Positions 32,204-44,155 of a DNA stretch of 64,000 bases are shown here, piece after piece. The notes beneath the pieces were generated by a model. The model was not told where the DNA came from. It made no database searches and saw only the letters and a list, made by a program, of their open reading frames with translations. Both the position numbers and the translations under genes were made by a program. Position 1 is the stretch's first letter; every line of letters begins with the position of its first letter. The DNA comes from Sorghum bicolor (lineage: Eukaryota > Streptophyta > Magnoliopsida > Poales > Poaceae): assembly GCF_000003195.3 (NCBI RefSeq), contig NC_012879.2, positions 36,325,596-36,389,595 of the forward strand, in the 5' to 3' direction.

Positions 32204-35200
32204 TTATGGATAGAAACGTCGCAGTTTGTCGATGTGCCAAGAGTTAGGCACTCGTGTTCCGTCTGGGTATGCCAATCTGTAGGACGTAGGTCGTGTGACC
32301 TCGGTCACCACGAAGGGTCCTTCCCAGGGGGTGGATAGCTTGTGCATTCCCTCCTGGCTTGTTTTCCATCGAAGCACCAGATCGCCGACCACGAAGGAAC
32401 GGTCCTTGACATTCCTGTTGTAGTATCGCCTGACTGCTGCGAGATATTTTGCTGTTCGGAGACACGAAACTAAACGCTTTTCCTCCATGCAATTGATTTC
32501 GAGTTCTCTGGCGTTGTCGGCGGTCGCCTGGTCGAAATGCTCGATTCTAGGAGATCCGAAGTGTATGTCAGACGGCAAGACCGCCTCTGCACCGTACACC
32601 ATGAAGTAGGGAGACACCCCTGTGTTTCGACTGGTCTGAGTTCGGAGGCCCCAGACCACTGCCGGCAATTCTTTCATCCATCGACCGGGTGCTCTGTCGT
32701 TTTCGGTGTACAGCCTTTTCTTTAGGGCGTCGACGATCATTCCATTAGCACGTTCAACTTGACCGTTGGCACGTGGATGTGCCACTGACACATATTTTAT
32801 GACTATGCCTCTGTCATCACAGAAATCCCAAAAAGTGGTGCCAGTAAACTGAGTGCCCAGGTCGGTGATTATGCTGTTCGGGATGCCGAATCTGTGTATG
32901 ATTTGATTGAGGAACTCCACAGCCTTCTCGGAGGTTGCCTTGACTAGGGGCATGTATTCAATCCACTTGGAGAACTTGTCGATTAACACGAAGACAAACC
33001 TGAAGTTGCCCGGGGCTGGTTTAAATGGTCCGATCATGTCAAGCCCCCAGCAAGCAAAGGGCCAAGATGATGGGATGGTTTGAATTTCATGGGCAGGTAC
33101 ATGGGTCCTCTTAGCGAAAAACTGACATCCTTCGCAATGCCGAACCAGTTTTTCTGCGTCGCCGACCGCGGTTGGCCAGTAAAAACCTGCTCGGAAAGCC
33201 TTTCCGACCAGCGTTCTAGATGCGGCGTGGTTGCCGCAGGATCCAGCGTGTATGTCTTCCAAGAGCTTGATACCATCATCTTGGGGTATGCACTTGAGCA
33301 GTACTTCGGAGCTTGCGTTTTTCCGCATGAGTTTCCCGTCGACCAGGATGTAGTTCTTTGATCGTCGGATAAGGCGCTCGTTCTCTGTTTTGTCCTGAAA
33401 GCCTGTCCCGTCTGATATGTATTTGATGAACGGGGTACGCCAGTCACGCCCACCGGTTGTCGGAGTGGCGTCATCTATGAGCATTGCCTCGGTGGGTTGC
33501 TTGTCGACCAGGGGGGAGCCTACGCTCGGCTCATGGATGTCCTGGACGAAAATACCCCGCGGAATTTGGGCCCGAGAGGAGCCTAACTTTGACAACGCAT
33601 CTGCTGCTTGGTTCTTATCCCGGACCACGTGAATGTACTCTATGCCATAGAAGTTAGTTTCCCATTTGCAAATTTCTTTGCAGTAGAGATCCATCTTCTC
33701 GTGGGTTGCGTCCCACTCCTTGTTGAGCTGGTTGATGACCAAAGCGGAGTCGCCGTAGACATAGAGGCGCTTGACCCCCAGTTCAACGGCTAGTCGTATG
33801 CCATGCAAGCATGCTTCGTATTCGGCGACGTTGTTTGACGCCGGAAAAAGGATCCGAAGGACGTAACGGAGTTTGTCCTTGTTGGGTGATACGAACAATA
33901 TCCCAGCGCCTGCACCGTTGATGTTCAAGGACCCATCAAAGAACATTGACCAGTGGTCTGAGACATCTGGAACGGAAGGCTCGTTGAGATCCGTCCATTC
34001 GGCAATGAAATCGACCAGGGCTTGAGACTTGACAGTGGTGCGATTCTGGAATTCCAGGGAAAATGGACATAATTCCATTGCCCATTTCACGATTCTGCCA
34101 TTGGCGTCTTTATTGCGCAGGATGTCCCCGAGAGGAAAGCTGGTTGTCACCAGGACTCGATGGCCGTCGAAGTAGTGCTTCAGCTTTCTTGACGTTATCA
34201 GGATGGCGTATATAAGCTTCTGTATTTGTGGGTATCTGGCCTTGGATTCGTTTAAAACTTCGCTTATGAAGTAAACGGGTCTCTGGACCTTGAAGACGTG
34301 ACCTGGTTCATCTCGCTCGACCACTATTGCCGTGGAAACAACCCTGTCGGTTGCAGCAATGTAAAGGAGTAGGTCTTCATTGGGCTGAGGCGCTGTGAGG
34401 ACAGGCGGTGAGGTGAGGAAGGTCTTAAGCTGAGTGAACGCAGCGTCGGCTTCCTCTGTCCAAGAGAATTTTTCTGACGCTTTCAATAGTTTGAAGAAGG
34501 GGAGGCCTTTTTCTCCCAGCCTTGAGATGAAACGACTGAGGGCGGCCATGCATCCGGTTAGCTTCTGAATATCCTTGACGTTCTTCGGTGGTCGCATATC
34601 GAGTACGGCCTTGACTTTTGCAGAGTTTGGTCGTATGCCGTCGCGACTGACGACGTTGCCGAGCAGTAGACTGGAAGGAACGCCGAAAATGCATTTCTTG
34701 GGGTTGAGCTTCCACTTGTACCTATTGAGTGCCTTAAAGGTTCGGTCTAAGTTGTCGATTAGGGTGCTCGCGTACCTTGTTTTTACGACCACGTCGTCCA
34801 CATAGGCCTCGACGAGGTCATCGCGAATCTCGTCGTGGAGGCATTGCTGGATGGCCCTTTGATAAGTGGCCCCGGCGTTTTTAAGTCCGAAAGACATGGT
34901 AGTGTAGCAGTATGCGCCGAAGGGTGTGATGAAGGATGTTTTGATCTGATCTTCTTCCTTTAACGAGATCTGGTGATAACCAGAGTAGCAATCTAGAAAG
35001 GAGAGGAGTTCGCATCCGGCCGTTGAGTCGACCACCTCGTCGATGCGAGGGAGACCAAAAGGATCTTTAGGACAGTGTTTGTTGAGATCGGTGTAATCAA
35101 CGCACATTCTCCATTCATTATTCTTTTTGCGTACAAGAACCGGATTGGCGAGCCAATCGGGATGATACACTTCTTTTATGAATCCGGCTGCTAGAAGCCA

Positions 35201-35640
35201 TGTTATTCTGTCCTAATAGCCTCCTTTTTGTCACGAGCGAACCGTCGCAGTTTTTGCTTGATTGGTCTTGCGGTCTTCGAGACGTTTAAGGAGTGCTCGA
35301 TCAGGTTTCGTGGGACACCGGGCATGTCTGCGGGTTTCCATGCGAAAACGCTCACGTTGTCCCTTAGAAACCTGACGAGCGCGTCTTCCTATTTTGGATC
35401 CAGGTTAGCCCCGATGAGGGCTGTCTTCTCGGGGTTGCCTTCGACCAGCTGCACTTCTTTGTACTCCCTGGATTTCGAATTCTTTCTGGCTGTCTCCTGC
35501 TCAGGTAATCGGAGCTGGTCGGGAGGCAGCTGTGCGGCTTGGTTTGCTGTTTCCGCCATGCGGATTGAGAGGTCAATTGCCTCGGTGATCTTGAAGCTTT
35601 CTTCTTCGCAGGTGTACGCGGTGTAGACGTTGCCTCTGAT
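32204..35640 (-). pseudogene. Element C pol: reverse transcriptase, RNase H, integrase
   Basis: A long uninterrupted frame covers 35170-32204 (988 codons). RT motifs include [42 protein letters not shown] and the catalytic YVDDVVV. RNase H has [36 protein letters not shown] and ADALSKL, the D-E-D-D residues. Integrase has the finger residues CEGCQFF and the triad Asp (LDMIGPF), Asp (ITDLGTQF), Glu (NGQVERANG). The pre-RT part upstream (35640-35171, with LIEHSLKVSK) is readable only across a TAG at about 35387 and a frameshift at about 35200-35220. There is no protease before it. The enzyme domains therefore look intact but could not be made from a normal gag-pol protein in this copy. Confidence 0.9.
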
Positions 35641-36356
35641 GGTTAGGACACCCTTCTCCGGGGGGGGAATATCGGGAATCGGTCGAAACCCGGAGGGTGC
35701 GAAGGAAAATCTAGGTCGTAGCCCTCGTCCTCGGTGTTTATAACCTCGGTGGGGACGGAGCCGGTGCTTGAGTTGGTGCTGGAAACCTGGCCGTCCCGTA
35801 GCTCTCGGATTGTCACCATGTTGACATGGTGACGATTGTTCCTTGTCGGCGACCAGCCTGCTTTGCTGAAAACGGATTGGACATGTTGTGAGTAAACAGA
35901 GGCCGAGTTGTTCAGGCCGCAAGGATAGTCTTCCTTTTTGAGCTCGACGGATCATCCTGAGGGGGTTGAGGTTATCGTCAGGGACGTTCCCAGCCATTCG
36001 TGCGTGGTGACACGAGTTGGCCGGCGGGATTTCGAAAAATCCGCTCGAGCAGCTTGGTCGGGGCGGCGCAGAACTCCATCTATTAGTTGGGAGACTTCGA
36101 GTAGCTTGGAGTCAGCGCGATCGAGCGCTTGGAGGAGGTCCGAGCAGTCGATCTCCTTTCCCTTGTAGAGTGGGAACGGTGGTCGGGAGCTTGGTGCCGT
36201 CATGCGTGTGGTCGGAGACGACGTGATCTCAGATTGGATCTGGATCTCTTTCGGAACCGTGGTCGCGAAGCCGCCGCTGCACGTCGTCCACGTGATCTGG
36301 CCGACGGTGAACGTGAGGCCTTCGGGCACGGTCGCGGAAGCTGGGATCGTGACCAT
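35641..36356 (-). pseudogene. Element C gag remnant
   Basis: The minus-strand start at 36356 (MVTIPASATVPEG) follows the primer site. The first ~135 codons are open (with PPFPLYKGKEIDCSDLLQ) and end at a stop at about 35952; frames are disturbed after that. The capsid core, zinc knuckle and protease expected before reverse transcriptase are absent, as only about 1.2 kb separates the LTR from RT. The family normally has a gag of several hundred residues plus a protease, so a large internal deletion is inferred. Confidence 0.7.
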
Positions 36357-36385
36357 CTCGTTCGCCGGAGAAGTTGCACGCACAC

Positions 36386-36403
36386 CCCCTACCTGGCGCG
36401 CCA
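36386..36403 (-). other. Primer binding site of element C (tRNA-Arg type)
   Basis: On the minus strand TGGCGCGCCAGGTAGGGG begins one base after the 5' LTR. It is complementary to the 3' end of a plant tRNA-Arg (CCCCTACCTGGCGCGCCA, as I recall it), a primer used in the Tat/Ogre group. Confidence 0.75.
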
Positions 36404-36404
36404 C

Positions 36405-36864
36405 TGTCGACGAAAGCTGGTCGGCAGTCTACCTTGGGGTATACCCACGGTAGTAGTTTATCGGTAGACGGTGCGCAAACTACGAACTCGATGGTGACGC
36501 AAGACACGGACAAGCTTTTTATCCAGGTTCGGCCGCCGAGTTGGCGTAATACCTACGTCCTGCGTCTGGTTGTATTGATTTGTGCTGAGAGAATATGATG
36601 TCCTAGGGGGGTCCCTTGCCCCTCCTTATATAGTCTGGAGGGCAGGGTTACAGATCTAGAAACTAATCCTAGTCGGTTACAATTGCCATAGATAATTCGA
36701 TATCAATTCCTATTCTAACCGACTAGAATCCTGCTTGATCTCCACGTCTTGTTTCCTTGCGCAAAACTCCGAGCTGTCGGATCAAGCCTTGAACTCGTCT
36801 CGTAGTGAGCCAAGCTTCCTGGCTGAAGTCTAGCCGTAAGGGTATAGGGGTTTATACCCCCACA
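36405..36864 (-). repeat. Element C 5' LTR
   Basis: It is the 460 bp direct copy of 27011-27470 with one mismatch. As the element reads on the minus strand, this is the promoter-bearing 5' LTR; its TATA-like motif lies at about 36625-36638. Confidence 0.95.
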
Positions 36865-36869
36865 CACAT

Positions 36870-37889
36870 GCTGCTTCTACTCCGGAAGTACCATCCACAT
36901 ATATCCACTCATTATCATCTCCAGAACCACCTAAAAATATTCTACTCGTAATCCGGGAGAGAATAGCCAAAAATATTTCTATTTTTCCCCTGTAAAATAA
37001 ATGCTCAAGTTATCTTGGTTACTACCACTTGCTACATTACCTCATGTGAAGGGTGCTCTAAAAAGAAGAAGATATGAGGAAATAAAAAGGGGCAAGTGCC
37101 CGGAACCTCGAAAGAAAAGAAAAAGTGAGACAAGTGGTAAAAATGGACAAGTGTCCGACAGTAGAATTAGGGGTACAAGATACCGACCTGAGAGGAAAGA
37201 AAAATAAAATATAGAGCATCTCATTCTCCTCACAAAGTTTCAAAGAGCAAGGAAGGTATGTATCCCCTCAAAGAGCAAAAGTAGAATTAGACTTTCACCA
37301 TTGTTATCACCATCATCACCATACACCATTCATTCGTCACACATGCACATCTTGATTTGACATATTGATTTGTTTCTTTGGATCCAAGGTTTGACTATAC
37401 AATAAATGTCTTCTAAGTATGTATATTTTATCTCCCACCTATGAGCTCCAGATATTAAAGCCTTATTAGCTTAGGGTGAGAGAGAAGGCAATGTCACTAT
37501 GCCTTATACCACAAATACTACATATTTTGAGAGAAGGCATATACCATCACTGCCTTGGTAAGGATCCAGAAATACCACAAAAGAGAGATCTGAGAGAGTC
37601 ATACAAGGAATCTCTGAGTTTTATTTGAAAATCTGCAAAAACTTCAGAGCTATAGCTGATCAAGAATAAGAGACATGGCACTACTCAAGACAGAAGAGAC
37701 AGTTACAAGTCCCATGGTAAAAGGTAAAGTAAGTAAGTTTCAAGTCTTGACAGTTTACTCTAACTCAGATATGAGATCTTATTTAAAAGCATGTGTACCG
37801 TCAACTTTTAAAGACATTACAACAACTTCTGATCCATCGCTGAGATTATCCTTGCTCAGGGATGAGCAAGAGGTAAGCTTGGGGGAGTT
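36870..37889 (+). other. Athila unit 1, end of the non-coding region with polypurine tract
   Basis: It continues the unit after element C and matches 43160-44155 of unit 2. The ORFs (for example 37675-37905) are not conserved intact in unit 2 and look fortuitous. The tract GCTTGGGGGAG at 37878-37887 sits directly before LTR 2. Confidence 0.8.
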
Positions 37890-39531
37890 TGTTGACGGTC
37901 CTTAAGTATCAAATTTAATTATCAAATAAACAAAGAAAAGGATCCAAATGAAATCAACATCTACACTTAGGGTTTTATTTGATAGAATTCCAAGAGTTTT
38001 GGTGTTTGTCTATTTCTGCAGGGGGTTATCAGGAAATACGGAAGAAAGGCCCACACGTCGGGATTACATAGAGATATTAACGTGCCGTGCAATTATCTTA
38101 CATCTAGAAGACTCCAGAAGCCACAGGAAGGAAGCGGAGGCCGAATGGGGCCAGGCACTGGGCGCTCGCCCTCCTGCTGAGTCCAATCAGGACTCTGTTT
38201 TGGGGAAGATCTCCACCGACCTAAAGGATCAATGATAACCGTTCAATCTATGTCGGTTTGATCCAACGGCCCATATTCACTTGAAGGGACTATAAAACCA
38301 GACCCCCTGGCCCCTAGAGGGGAGAGCCTCTCAACCCTAATTCATTATTCCTCAAGGGAGAAGAAGCCTCTGATCAAGATTAGAGCCACCACATCAATTA
38401 GATATCTAGATTAGCATAGCTACATAGGATTAGAACTAGAAGGAGTCAATCTTCGATTGGTTTCCGGATCTGTCAAGAGGATTCTTGGTAATTCTCTAAT
38501 TGTGCTTCTAATTGTTCTTCTAATTATCTTTGTTCTTCAATATTATGAATATGACTTTGTTCTACTTCAATATATTACTTATGACTTTGCTCTACTTGCT
38601 TATATTCAAGATTATATTGTTCTTAGTTTATCATAGTTATATACTTGGCTTAGTTAGATTGGATCTATATACATGCTTAGGATCGTATAGCGTTTATCCT
38701 TCGGATCCATGGATAAATGATAGATATTGTGTAGGCGTGGTGCTTATACCGTATTTATCTGCGATTGTACCCAATATGCCAGATCGTGGGGTAGTTCGTG
38801 ATAGTGACAGCTTCATTGATTCTTATATAGTCCCCCTCTCGTGTATTGGGCTGGCAGAGCAATATTATTACAGGGGAGTGATTGCTATGTTTCTCATCTA
38901 CCTTGCTAATATCACTATGCATGGGCGTAGTCTTGTCTCACAATGATTGCTAAGTATGCTTGCACTAACTATGATAATGCTAGACTATATAGTTGAGAAT
39001 AATTTAGGAAATATTCTTGTAGTTCGTTCTAATTCCATGCTAATGACTTTCTAGAGTATCTAATTGAGGTGCTTATCATATTTATTATGTGGCTAAGTTA
39101 TGATCAGATTAATTATCTTTCTCACTATTCATTACTTCGTATATCTTTTATGTGACACTTATACCTGTATGAAAGAGTTAGACACAATGTTCTCAATTAT
39201 ACATGCAATGATAGATACTCAATCTCATATTCTATTCTGTAATCAATGTCGATGATTGCTAATCCCTTCCCAGTGGTAAAAATATAAATAATGATACCTG
39301 GAATACTTCCCGGTTAAAATGCTACATCGGTATTAATCTGTGCGCTTGCAGATCCCATTCATTATTTATTTAGAAGAGCAATTGCATATTTCAATACTGC
39401 GTCTCTCATGTCATGCTGGGGATGACAACTTGGCTTAAGTGGTATGAGGGATAGGTTTGACATTTTTGGCACCGTTATCAGATTTAGAAAACTAAGTCTA
39501 CTTTTGGTAGTGATGTTAAGAATACCCAATA
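37890..39531 (+). repeat. Athila LTR 2 (shared middle LTR), 1642 bp
   Basis: It runs from TGTTGACGGTCC to CCCAATA (terminal CA changed to TA). It has a polypurine tract on its left and a primer site on its right, so it serves as 3' LTR of unit 1 and 5' LTR of unit 2. TATA box ACTATAAAACC at about 38290. It holds the 138-codon LTR ORF at 38530-38946. Confidence 0.95.
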
Positions 39532-39539
39532 AGCATTTT

Positions 39540-39557
39540 TGGCGCCGTTGCCGGAGA
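39540..39557 (+). other. Primer binding site of Athila unit 2 (tRNA-Asp type)
   Basis: TGGCGCCGTTGCCGGAGA is complementary to the 3' end of plant tRNA-Asp with one mismatch near its inner end. It lies eight bases after LTR 2. Confidence 0.88.
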
Positions 39558-39690
39558 AGGTTGATTACAAATCAAGAATGGATATAGATTTTCGAGTTAT
39601 CATTCACATCACTAATATGATTGAGCTTATCTATTCTCTCATACAGTTTTACCCCGATATTTTTCTATTTTATCTTATGCAGGGGAATGT

Positions 39691-42144
39691 ATGAATAGAA
39701 GACATCTTCCAGGAAATTTTGTTGACAATCCCGAAGCGTTATTCAGAAAAACAAGAGCCAAGCTCAAGAAGAGATCATCAACACTTCAGCAAGAAGCTTC
39801 ATCCAATCAAGAAGAGCACCGGAACTTGTCTTCAGAGTTCGAAGCCATGGCGAACAAATCAATCCGTGAGTTCTCAGCTCCCACTACGGACAACATCTAC
39901 ACTGGACCTGCTGCAGAGATCAACGACAACTTTGAGCTCAAGCCTGGACTTATCAACATGGTGCAATCCAACCAGTTCTGTGGGAAGGCACACGAAGATG
40001 CTAGTGCTCACCTCCAACACTTCCTGGAGATTTGCAACACATTTACCATATCAGGAGTCCCCAGAGATGCTATACTACTTCGCCTCTTCCCATTCTCACT
40101 GTTAGGAAGAGCAAACCAGTGGTTCTACGCCACAGAGGTGAAGAATACTACGTGGGCACTCTGCTCAACAAACTTCCTGGCTAAGTTCTTTCCCATGTGC
40201 AAGACCAATGCTCTCCGTGGGAAGATTACAAGTTTTCAGCAACAAAATGATGAATCTGTTCCAGAAGCATGGGAGCGCTTTCAAGACTACATCCTAGAAT
40301 GTCCCCATCGTGGAATGGAGAGTTGGCTACTGATGCAGACGTTTTATCATAGACTCGGCAACAGTGCCCGAGAGACCATGGATGCTGCAGCTGGAGGAGC
40401 ATTCTTATCACTTACCATATCACAAGCTGCAGCTCTTGTGGAGAAGATGGCGTCCAACCAAAGCTGGAATGAAGAAAGGACCCAGACACGCAAGAAAGGT
40501 GGAGGTATGCATCAGCTCAAGGAGGTAGACATGTTGTCTGCAAAGCTAGACCTGCTCATGAAGAAGCTCGATGATAGAGCTGGAGATAAGAAAGAAGTTA
40601 TGCACATCTATGACTCTCACATGACTTGTGAGGAGTGTGGAGATACTGGACACTCAGGCAATCACTGCCCTGAGATGCTTGAGGATGTGAACTACATCAT
40701 CAACAACAACAACTACTACTACAACCGTCCTCAACAAAATCAAGGTTGGAATCAACAGAGGCCTAACTACTCAGGTAATTATCAAGGTAATAATTCTTAC
40801 AACAATAATAATAATTTTCCACCTATGAGAGAGTTAGTGTCTAATCAAGGAAAGCTAATGGATAACCTATCTAAGAAATTGGCATCTAATGATAAAATGC
40901 TAGAAAATATAAATAAAAGAATGGATAATTTCTCTACTGCCATCAAGAATCAAATTTGCTTTAATAAAATGATTGAATCTCAGTTAAATCAAATAACTGC
41001 TGCTGTTCTTGCTACTAACCCTGGTATACCATCACAACCGGAAGGATTAGAATATGCAAATCTTGTAGACATGTTTGATGCAGGTAATAACTGGAGTAAC
41101 CCCGTCACTGAATTCACTACTGAACTTCTGCCGGTCAAGAGAGGTGATCCAGGACGCCCCGTCATCCCGATCTCCATCAGCATGGTGGACGTTCCAGAAG
41201 CACTCTGTGACTTTGGCTCCAGTGTCAACATTATACCCAGGGTACTCTATGAAAAATTCTTTGCATATCCTTTATTAGAGACAACCATGTGTTTGCAGTT
41301 TGTAGATCAGACGATAAATTTTCCAACAGGAATATTGAAGAACCTTTGTGTCCGAGTTGGTACCTTATATGCCCCAGCAGACTTCGTGGTGATAGAGACC
41401 GGTAATGATGAGAGAGCACCCATCATCTTAGGGAGGCCATTCTTGAACACCTCAGGAGCTGTCATCTACGCTAGTGCTGCCAAGATCAGTTTCTACATCA
41501 AAGGGAGGAAGGAGACATTTTTCTTCAAGAATAAGACTACACAAATCTCAGATCAATCCAGACGTGAATCAAGGAAGAGGACCAACGGGAGAAAGAGGAA
41601 CAAGCAAGTGTGGACCGAGTCAGCTAGGATGGTCACTGCAGTTCATGGAGGTCAAGATCATCAACTTAATTCACCGTTTCTGACCAAGAAGGACGACTCA
41701 GGAATGCCAAGCACCTACTGCTCCATAAATGGATACAACTTCTACAAGACGACTTGCGACACTGGATCGGCCGTCAACATAATGGCCGCAGTCACCTATC
41801 GGCTCTTGTTCGGAACCATGTCCCTTAAACCAACATACATTCAGCTCTAGATGGCAGATCAGACATTTTGAGAGGTTAAAGGTACAGTAACTGATGTCCC
41901 TGTCAAAATAGACGATCATTTTGTCTACACAGACTTTCAGGTTATTGACATGGGAGAAGATGAGTACGATCCACCCATCATCCTTGGAAGACCGTTCCTC
42001 AGCACCGTTAAAGCAATTATCTACATTGGAACCGAAGAAGTCCATATGCACTTCCCCTCAGAAAAGGTACGCCGCTATTTTACTGACCCTAACTATATCG
42101 TTGAAGAATCTAAGCAGGTCAGAAAGCGACGCAACCGCAACTAG
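39691..42144 (+). pseudogene. Athila unit 2 gag with two tandem aspartic-protease-like domains
   Basis: A single frame runs from the ATG at 39691 to 42144, broken only by TAG at 41848-41850 and TGA at 41869-41871. The gag core (about residues 80-260) has HLQHFLEICNTFTISGVPRD, LLRLFPFSLLGRANQWFYA and the FPM/ALRGKITSFQQ region typical of Athila. A CCHC knuckle is CEECGDTGHSGNHC (about residue 315). An Asn/Tyr/Gln-rich stretch follows. Protease-like domain 1 (about residues 485-600) has ALCDFGSSVNIIP and IILGRPFLNTSGA. Domain 2 (from about residue 675) has TTCDTGSAVNIMA, then past the stops IILGRPFLSTVKAIIYI. Domain 1 has Phe where the D-T/S-G motif has T/S; domain 2 keeps DTGS. Nothing like RT follows before the next LTR. 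The TGA is shared with unit 1. Confidence 0.88.
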
Positions 42145-44155
42145 AGGAGGCAAGTCATCAAGGACGGATGGGCAGACTATGAAGGAGAAGTTGTAAGGTC
42201 AGAAGACATACAGTTTAAACATAATTATCAAGAGGAGACGGTAGCACCGAGTCAGGTGTGGAAAGAGAAGATAACTATACATGAAGAAGAGGCGCCGTCG
42301 GAAGTACCGACTTCGCCACCCAACGAATCCTAGGACAATTGAGAAAACGGAGAGTCCCGTTCGGAGGACTTAAAAACACCGAACGCCTTGCCAAGAGTTC
42401 CACAAAGCTTTGTTGTCTATTTGAGCTCCACAGAATTTAAGAATCAAGAAGACTAGCAGACGGAGGACATTATAATCGCTGTCAAGATACTGCCGACTTT
42501 CAAATACACCTCTGCCACCTACTAGCTACATCAAGAGAAATTACGTCAAAATTCAGCTTGAGGGAGAGCACCCCCATTTATCCCGATAAGTATTTCTATC
42601 TATCTTTATACTTATACTATATTAAAATATAACTATGGAAAACCAAATAAAGATTTTGTGCTTATATATACATCTTTTGCATAGTGTGTTTAATAAATAA
42701 AGTGGCTATGCTAATCTGTATCTAAATAAAACTCAAGCATGGATATGATGAATAGTTCCTCTACCTAATTTGTACATTTTAAGTTCTCTCTCAAGTTTAG
42801 ATATAACTGTTATAATTTAAAACTTGCTCTAAACCTGAACTTGTGGGATGAAAACTTGATCTGAAGTCTAAGTTGTCAACGGATATGATATGGGAAGGTT
42901 GAGCTGCTGTTTATCTGTTCCTAGAGATGCTAGCATTCTAGACAATTTTATCTTTGAAAATCTTTAAAATGTTGCATGTTGAGTTCCTGTATGATGAGAG
43001 TTTAAATTCCTATCACAGCCATATATACATGCTTGCTAGACTTTGAGCCACACATTTACTTTTTACTGCTTATGAGCATTGAGTGTGGTCAAGCTGTGTA
43101 GACCCTTAGGAGCTTGTCATGTGGTTAAATCAAGATCTCACTTGCACGTTCACTCATATATGCTACTTCTACTCTGGAAGTACCATCCACATATATCCAC
43201 TCATTTCCATCTATAGAACCACCAAAAATTATTCTACTCCTAATCCAGGAGAGAATAACCAAAAGTATTTCTGTTTTTCTCTTATGAAATAAATGCTCAA
43301 GTTATCTTGTTACTACCACTTGCTATATTATCTCAAGAGATAAGTGCTCTAAAAAAAGATACGAGGAAATAAAAAGGGGCAAGTGCCCGGAACCTCAAAA
43401 GAAAAGAAAAAGTGAGACGAGAGGTAAAAATGGACAAGTGTCTGATAGTAGAATTAGGGGTACAAGATACCCACCTGAGAGAAAAAAAAAGAAGAGCATC
43501 TCATTCTCCCCATAAAATTTCAGAAAACAAGGAAGGTATGTATCCCCTCAGAGAGCAAAAGTAGAATTAGACTTTCACTATTGTTATCACCATCATCACC
43601 ATTCATTCGCCACACATGCACATCTTGATTTGACTTATTGATTTGTTTCTTTGGATCCATGGTTTGACTATGCAATAAATGTCTTATAAGTATGTATATT
43701 TTATCTCCCACCTATGAGCTCCAGATATTAAAGCCTTATTAGAGTAGGGTGAGAGAGAGAAGGCAATGAGAGAAGGCAGATACCATCACTGCCTTGGTAA
43801 GGATCCAAAAATACCACAAAAGAGAGATATGAGAGAGTCATACAAGGAATCTCTGAGTTTTATTTGAAAATCTGCAAAAACTACAGAGCTATAGTTAATC
43901 GAAGAACAAGAGACATGGTGCTTGACTAGACAGTTCTATCTTTTAACTACTCAAGACAGAGGTGACGATTACAAGTCCCATGGTGAAAGGTAAAGTAAGT
44001 ATGTTTTAAGTCTTGACAGTTTACTCTAACTCACAGATGAGACCTTATTTAAAAGCATGTGTACCGTCAAATTTTAAAGATATTGCAACAACTTCTAATC
44101 CATCGCTGAGTCTATCCTTGCTCAGGGATGAGCAAGAGGTAAGCTTTGGGGAGTT
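42145..44155 (+). other. Athila unit 2, 2-kb non-coding region and polypurine tract
   Basis: No supported gene. It contains GAAGAGG-rich and AT-rich stretches, the same landmarks as unit 1 (GGGCAAGTGCCCGGAACCTC at about 43376) and ends in a tract AGCTTTGGGGAG at 44142-44153 before LTR 3. A full element of this clade would carry RT, RNase H and integrase (about 2.5 kb or more) between the protease and this region; none is present. Confidence 0.8.

Larger units (their letters stand above)
27011..36864 (-). mobile_element. Element C: complete Tat-lineage Ty3/gypsy element with antisense gene, TSD CACAT
   Basis: Two 460 bp LTRs (27011-27470 and 36405-36864) differ by a single base and are flanked by CACAT (27006-27010 and 36865-36869). 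The empty site is seen in Athila unit 2 (CTCATATATGCTACTTC). Pol is on the minus strand with the order RT, RNase H, integrase. Gag is reduced to its N-terminus and the protease is missing. Between pol and the 3' LTR (27471-32203) there is a plus-strand, multi-exon gene and a tandem repeat array. The primer site and the antisense gene place it in the Tat lineage. It is young but structurally defective, so it probably moved with proteins supplied by a relative. Confidence 0.92.

Noticed and set aside
35228..35626. 132-codon plus-strand ORF
   Set aside because: Opposite-strand shadow of the pre-RT part of element C pol.
37675..37905. 76-codon ORF before LTR 2
   Set aside because: The matching stretch of unit 2 (about 43918-44150) does not keep the frame, so it is unlikely to be a conserved product.
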